A program made the position numbers and the translations under genes. Positions 59,353 to 64,000 of a DNA stretch of 64,000 nucleotides are shown piece by piece. The notes under the pieces were generated by a model, which was given only the letters and a program-made list of their open reading frames with translations, searched no databases and was not told where the DNA came from. The stretch is taken from contig VWPU01017660.1 of the NCBI GenBank assembly GCA_013398955.1, positions 186,001-250,000 on the forward strand. The letters are read 5' to 3'. The stretch comes from Callaeas wilsoni (lineage: Eukaryota > Chordata > Aves > Passeriformes > Callaeidae). Each line of letters begins with the position of its first letter. Position 1 is the first letter of the stretch.

Positions 59353-59756
59353 AAAGCAAGTACAGATTTTTATCTGAATTTAACTGCTGCGTAATCTGGA
59401 ATACAGCGTGGCTGACACCACAAGGAACCTTCTTGAAGAGCTTTGGAACATTCTTATTCTGGATCCATCCAGCCACAAAAAACCCCATAAAGAATAATCG
59501 CAATGACTAGAACTGTTTTCTAAGTCGGGGAAGAAAAAAAAATTAGTTCTGTATCAGCTTAGTTCTTAGAGGAAGATTTGCATCTGTTTTTCTTTTACAT
59601 TAACTTCTTTGCTGTTTGGCTTTTTCCATCATGCTGCTCCAGGAGCTCAGTGGGTAAATCCTCCTACCTCAGGAGCAGCAAAAATTCTTTATTTGGGTGG
59701 CAAAGGAAAGCCAAGTCTCTGAAAACTCCGTGCATTCCCATCCCAGTAATTCCACG
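59353..59756. other. non-coding interval, nothing specific
   Basis: No supported feature; see rejected items for a tRNA-like stretch near 59640. Confidence 0.45.
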
Positions 59757-59800
59757 TTGGAGCAAGATGACCTCAAAGGTCTTTTCAATTAAAATCTCAC
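59757..59800 (+). mobile_element. possible degenerate CR1 tail
   Basis: GATGACCTCAAAGGTCTTTT followed by CAATTAAAATCTCACAG resembles the CR1 3' end (GATCTCAGAGGTCTTTTCCAACCTAAATGATTCTG). The body upstream is not recognisable. Confidence 0.3.
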
Positions 59801-60973
59801 AGATGTAACAATTCTGGATAAAAGCAGTAATTCAGATGCTGCTCATGGCCTGTTCCTCCCCACCTTTGGCTTACATTCACTGTCTTGCAGCGAGGTGGAG
59901 AATATCCTCATGGATGAATGAAGGAGCTCTCTTCACCTCCCTAATTCTGTGTTATATATCCAATTTCTCTATCGTTTCATTCTCCCCACTCTTGAATTTA
60001 AAGGCAACTTCACAACCTTTCATCCTCTCAATGCTTTTTGTCAGGTAACAGAAAACGATTAGTCCTGTTCCTGAGCTGAGGAACTCAGAGTCTGGCCCGT
60101 TTAACTACGGCCAAACCATTTGCTCCTCAAGTTACCATGCAAGTACCAACAGGCTGGCCTGCTCCAACACAGTGGCCTTGGGTTGTAATGGTCTTTTCAA
60201 AAAACACATTTCAAAACTCACAGTCCTAATCGCAGCAACTTTTAGCATTTTGCATGAGATCACACAGAACGTTTGTGGCAAAGCAGGGACAACAACTCGG
60301 TGATAAATCCAGCAATTCCCAGGTTTGCATCTCGACAGTGATTCATGCAGCTCTACCATGTCCCTTGGGCTCAAACTGCTGCCAGCAGGGCCTCCTCAGA
60401 AGGACAGGAGCATGTCCTGCAGCTCAAGAGCTCCCAAATTCCTTGGGTTTCTCCCTACAGTGCTCTCAGAGCAATTTTAAGGTTTTCTCCCGTTACTTTG
60501 TAAGTAAACAGCAAGTTTGAAAAGCACGAAGGGCTGCAAATAAATGTTAAATAAACTTTGCATTTCATCTGTGAGCCCCAGGATTTCTCTGCAGGCTCCC
60601 TGCTCAGGCTCCCCTGTCCCCTGGGAACACACAGTGCCCTGATCCTCCAGCTCTCCTCGGATGGCCACAGCTGCCACTGCTTTGGGGAATCTCTGGAGAA
60701 ACCCTCCAGAGCTGTACAGGGATTTGGTAACGTCATTGGGAGTGAGGAAAGATTGCAGGGGAGAATTCACACATGTTAAAACCAGAGAGACAACTCTGAT
60801 ATGGGTGCTGGAGGTCTTTCAAGGTTACCATATGCCACTGGATTAATCCCAACAGTCTTAAGGTAGAGGTGAGAAATGTTCAAATTATTTGATTAACTTC
60901 AAAAGGAAAGATTTTCATGCCTCTACCTTTTGGCAGCCCACCTCTGCTCCCAAGCCAAGAAGAACTAGAAACC
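59801..60973. other. non-coding interval, nothing specific
   Basis: Unique-looking DNA; overlapping frames at 60254-60846 on both strands are unsupported. Confidence 0.5.
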
Positions 60974-61795
60974 TCACGAGAAAGCCAGCTCCATACCTCT
61001 GACCAACAGATTCCAAAAGTGTTGCAATCTTGGCTCACTTAAATCAGCCAGTTTTGAGAAGGAAAAATCTGTGCCAGTGTTACAATAATTGCCTGTCAGG
61101 AACCTCTTTATTGAAAAGCCTACTTTTTTCCTTTTAAATGGAAATTGGGACAGCCACGGAGAAATATCAAAGCTGTATTTTGCACCACTGGGAGCTCCTG
61201 ACAAGCAGGCAACAAGCAATTTCCTCCCAGTTTGGCATTTGCTGTAACAGCCCGTCAGAAGCACACTGGGGCTGTCAGTGGGCACCCACAGAGAATGATC
61301 TGTACTGACCCACTGCAGCTGGCCAGGAGTCAGCATTCGCCATGAGACTGCAGGACTGTACTCCAAGTATTCCCAGTGAATTTCCTTTCTCCCTTCTGGC
61401 CCAAGTGAAAGTGAAGCAGAAGCTGTCTCAGCTGCTGGACACTCCTTCCTGCTGGCACTTATCCTGGATGGAGCACTCCAGGGCAGGGCAAATCCTCTGA
61501 ACGGGGCAGAACTTCCACCCTCAGGAAGCCACAGTGTGAATAATTCTCCCTCCAAGTATTCCAGCAGAATTGGGAGCCTGGAAGCGCCAGCCACTGGATT
61601 AAAGTTCCTCTTGGAAATTTCTCTCTGTTGTGGGGCAATCAGGGACTGTAACAGCTCTAAATCTCCACTGTATCCCACGGCATCTTTAGCTGGGCAGCTC
61701 GAAAGGAGCAGCAGTTCAATCTGTTCCCAAAGCTCTGCTCTGCCACCTTCCACAGCCACGGGTTCTCCTCCGGCTGCCCCCAGCGAAGGGAGCAA
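60974..61795 (-). other. unrecognised 273-codon open frame (minus)
   Basis: The frame starts at Met (61795) and runs 273 codons to a stop at 60974. The N-terminus is Glu/Leu-rich and the C-terminal third has a basic patch (PFKRKKVGF) and several Trp residues. I recognise no domain, signal peptide or repeat. In random DNA with even base composition, about 0.01 such frames would be expected per 64 kb, so it is longer than chance predicts, but the local GC content raises that figure. A 219-codon frame (61536-62195, +) overlaps its 5' part antisense, which argues that stop density is simply low here. It could be chance, a decayed pseudogene or a young gene. Confidence 0.22.
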
Positions 61796-63518
61796 GAGGC
61801 ACTCCCCTTTTACAGGAACAGCAGATAATACTCCATCCCTGAAGGTGCAAGAAGCTCAAGCAAATAAATCAGGGAAATTAAATGCGGAGGTTTGCGTAGG
61901 TGCGTGGTTTATATCCCATAATCCTACTCCAAAGGGAGCTTTCCTGCTGCCACTCCCTAGCAACCCAACAAGCAGCTTGTTTTATGAGCCCTTGAGTGCC
62001 TTCAGAAGTGCAGGGCTGATCAAGGTGCTGTGTGGGCCACAACACGGTGAACGCTTGGGCTCTGAGGGGCTGCAGGTGAAATCAGGGCACAGACACACCC
62101 CGAGGAATGTTCTCCACGGGCAGGAATCCCACGGCACGGGGCACAATCCAAGTAGTTTCCAACCTGAACGGCTGCCTCGCACTCCCAGGGAATGATGCAA
62201 TGTAACACACTGGTTTCCAATTTCAGAAACCTGGAAAAGAACCTTCACTGATGTCTTTTGAATTCAGCTGTCTATAGTGTAAATAGCATTCCACCTAAAT
62301 GTGCATTTTAATTCTCATGGCAGCTGATCAGTCTGTTCAGATGGTGTAATTCTCACAGTGTTCTGTGAAGCAATATGTGTTATAAATTTGTTATTTTTAT
62401 GTAGCAGAGTATTTTTTTCCTATTGAATCAAAAAAAACCCCACACAATCAGAGGTGTACAAAGAGCTAAGCCAGAAATTATTATTTAATTACTGGAGCAC
62501 AACCTGCGGGTCCTTGGAAATAAATTCTTTCTTCACAGGAATATATGAAGAGCATGAAAATGAGGGGATTACTGAACAGAACAAAGATTTCAAAACACGG
62601 AGAAGTGCACACAACCTAGAAATTTAGCTTGGCAAAGTTCCTTCCAAACCCACCCTCCCCAGCTGCTCCTCCCAGGCCAGTTCTCCAAAGCAAGTACAAG
62701 AAACTGCTCTTCAAGAAACTGCTCAGAGGAGAAAATACTGGGCTGATGCCATGTCCTGGTGCTATTTTGGCCACCAAAAGAGGCTGTTGTAAGCAGCAAT
62801 TCCAGGGTAACACTCACACCTGCTGCTCCCTGGTCTCACCAAGAAGAGCTTTTGAACTTCTCCAGAAAACCTTTCTACCCATGTGCAGACACATTGTCAC
62901 ACAGTGTGGCGTGTCAGACAATAAACCAGGTGCTTATTTGGAGGTGTTTTGTGGATTCCAAGTCCTTCCTACAGAAGCACAGGAACCATCCTCCTCTGGC
63001 AGGATCGTGTGTGCAAACCCTGCACTGGAACAAGCAGGCTCTAACTCACAATTTCCCTCCATTCCACGCTGGGCTCACGTCGAGCTGCTGGCCCCAGATC
63101 CGTGCCAGCTGGGGAGGAAATCACACTGCACTTCTCTCATGCCAGCTTTTAGGTGTTGCAGACTTACTCATCCTCATACCATCACGCTGACACATTCCTG
63201 ATTTGCCCAGACTAGATCTGGCATGGCTTGGGGAAAGACTTCGCTGGTCAGCTCCAGTTGACTCATTCCCAGTGGTTGTGAAGTCAACAGAACTGACACA
63301 CAGATATTCTACACTGAGCTTCAACTTTGCTTTACCTCTGCTGGAACAGAAGTGCTTTCTCATCCCTGTAATTGTGCACACTCCAGTCATCCTTTCACGC
63401 TGCTGGGAGAGCTGTTTCTTATGTTATGTATTTTAGCAGATTTCCTGGCAGACTCTCATTTTCCTTCCAGGTCCCTTAACAAGGGCCTTCATACAAAATA
63501 TTTCCTGACTCCACTCTG
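61796..63518. other. non-coding interval
   Basis: An AT-rich, non-repetitive block at 62,270-62,420 has enhancer-like composition. The 190-codon plus-strand frame at 62629-63201 overlaps minus-strand frames and is unrecognised. Confidence 0.5.
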
Positions 63519-63673
63519 TTATGGAGGTGGTGGAGTCACCATTCCTGGAGGTGTTTAAGGAGAGACTGGGTGTGGCACTCAGCACTTCGGTCTGGTTGAC
63601 GTGGTGGTGTTGGGTCATAGGTTGGACTTGAATCTCAGAGGTCTTTTCCAACCTAATTGATTCTGGGATTCTC
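63519..63673 (+). mobile_element. CR1 LINE 3' end (CR1-X type)
   Basis: ATGGAGGTGGTGGAGTCACC, TCCTGGAGGTGTTTAAGGAG, GGTGTTGGGTCATAGGTTGG and TTTTCCAACCTAATTGATTC lead to the tail GATTCTGGGATTCT. About 155 bp, 5'-truncated, plus strand. The minus-strand frame at 63433-63723 is a shadow. Confidence 0.92.
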
Positions 63674-64000
63674 TCTAAACCGTCCCCATCCTCAAGTTTC
63701 CCCCTGCATTTTATTCCCCACAAAAGTGTTATGCCCCTTCAAAATCCCCATGGGTACATTAGCCAAGGACATTCCCATTAACTATCCAAGCTCCAGTGGA
63801 CACTTGAAGTCCATTTGGACCTTTTGGCAATACCAGTCTCGTGCTAACTGTGCCCTCCATACAGTACTAGAAATACAGAGACCTGGAGCTCACAGAGAGC
63901 TGCCAGCTGTCCTTTCAACTGTGCCAGTTTTTCTGGATGTGATTCCAAGCAGCCAGCTAGTGAACAAGGAAGCATATGCAGATAACTCCCTCATCATGCC
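63674..64000. other. non-coding interval, nothing specific
   Basis: Unique-looking DNA to the window end. Confidence 0.5.

Noticed and set aside
59640..59760. tRNA-like stretch (GAGCTCAGTGGGTAAATCC)
   Set aside because: It resembles an A box, but there is no convincing B box at the right spacing and no cloverleaf could be drawn.
1..64000. CRISPR array, prophage, operon or defence system
   Set aside because: No regularly spaced repeats with unique spacers and no compact gene clusters; the repeat content is avian.

Overview
This window reads as ordinary non-coding DNA from a bird, most likely a songbird. The main evidence is a set of CR1 LINE 3' ends, the dominant avian retrotransposon, with the typical tail that ends in ATTCTGTGATTCT-like octamers. 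One solo LTR also resembles, from memory, songbird endogenous retrovirus LTRs. I found no L1, Alu or B-type SINE, no bacterial-style gene layout, and no intact recognisable protein-coding gene. The scattered open frames are nearly all under 150 codons and look like chance.

Repeats, left to right: an 11-bp minisatellite (14.60-14.89 kb) that runs into a perfectly duplicated 129-bp block around a single N (15,002), probably an assembly join; CR1 copies at 15.2-15.6 (-), 17.05-17.18 (+), 22.25-22.39 (+), 33.44-33.84 (-), 47.09-47.39 (-), 57.60-57.78 (+) and 63.52-63.67 kb (+); a solo LTR at 31.54-32.15 kb (-); a two-copy 151-bp tandem duplication at 57.94-58.25 kb; and degenerate ancient palindromic MITE-like sequence at 59.12-59.35 kb.

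Between the repeats are AT-rich blocks dense in homeobox, POU and ONECUT-like motifs, the style of conserved non-coding enhancers. The best are at 6.3-6.8, 9.4-9.8, 11.55, 36.4-37.0, 43.5-43.7 and 57.1-57.4 kb. CpG-dense patches lie at 21.5, 24.3-24.8 and 30.0-30.2 kb.

Several short segments have a good splice acceptor, an open frame and a good donor or a stop. The most coherent set is on the minus strand: 37-, 37- and 153-nt segments at 23.1, 22.4 and 19.9 kb, with compatible phases, downstream of the 24.3-24.8 kb CpG patch. They could be exons of an unannotated transcript, possibly a lncRNA. I do not recognise the peptide, and false exons of this quality are expected in 64 kb. Other candidates are at 0.92, 26.9, 31.0, 34.9 and 40.9 kb. 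A 273-codon minus-strand frame at 60.97-61.80 kb is longer than chance comfortably predicts but matches no family I know.

I see no novel multi-gene system here. The items most worth checking are the minus-strand exon chain with its CpG patch, the 273-codon frame, the 31.0-kb terminal-exon-like segment, and the duplication around the N.
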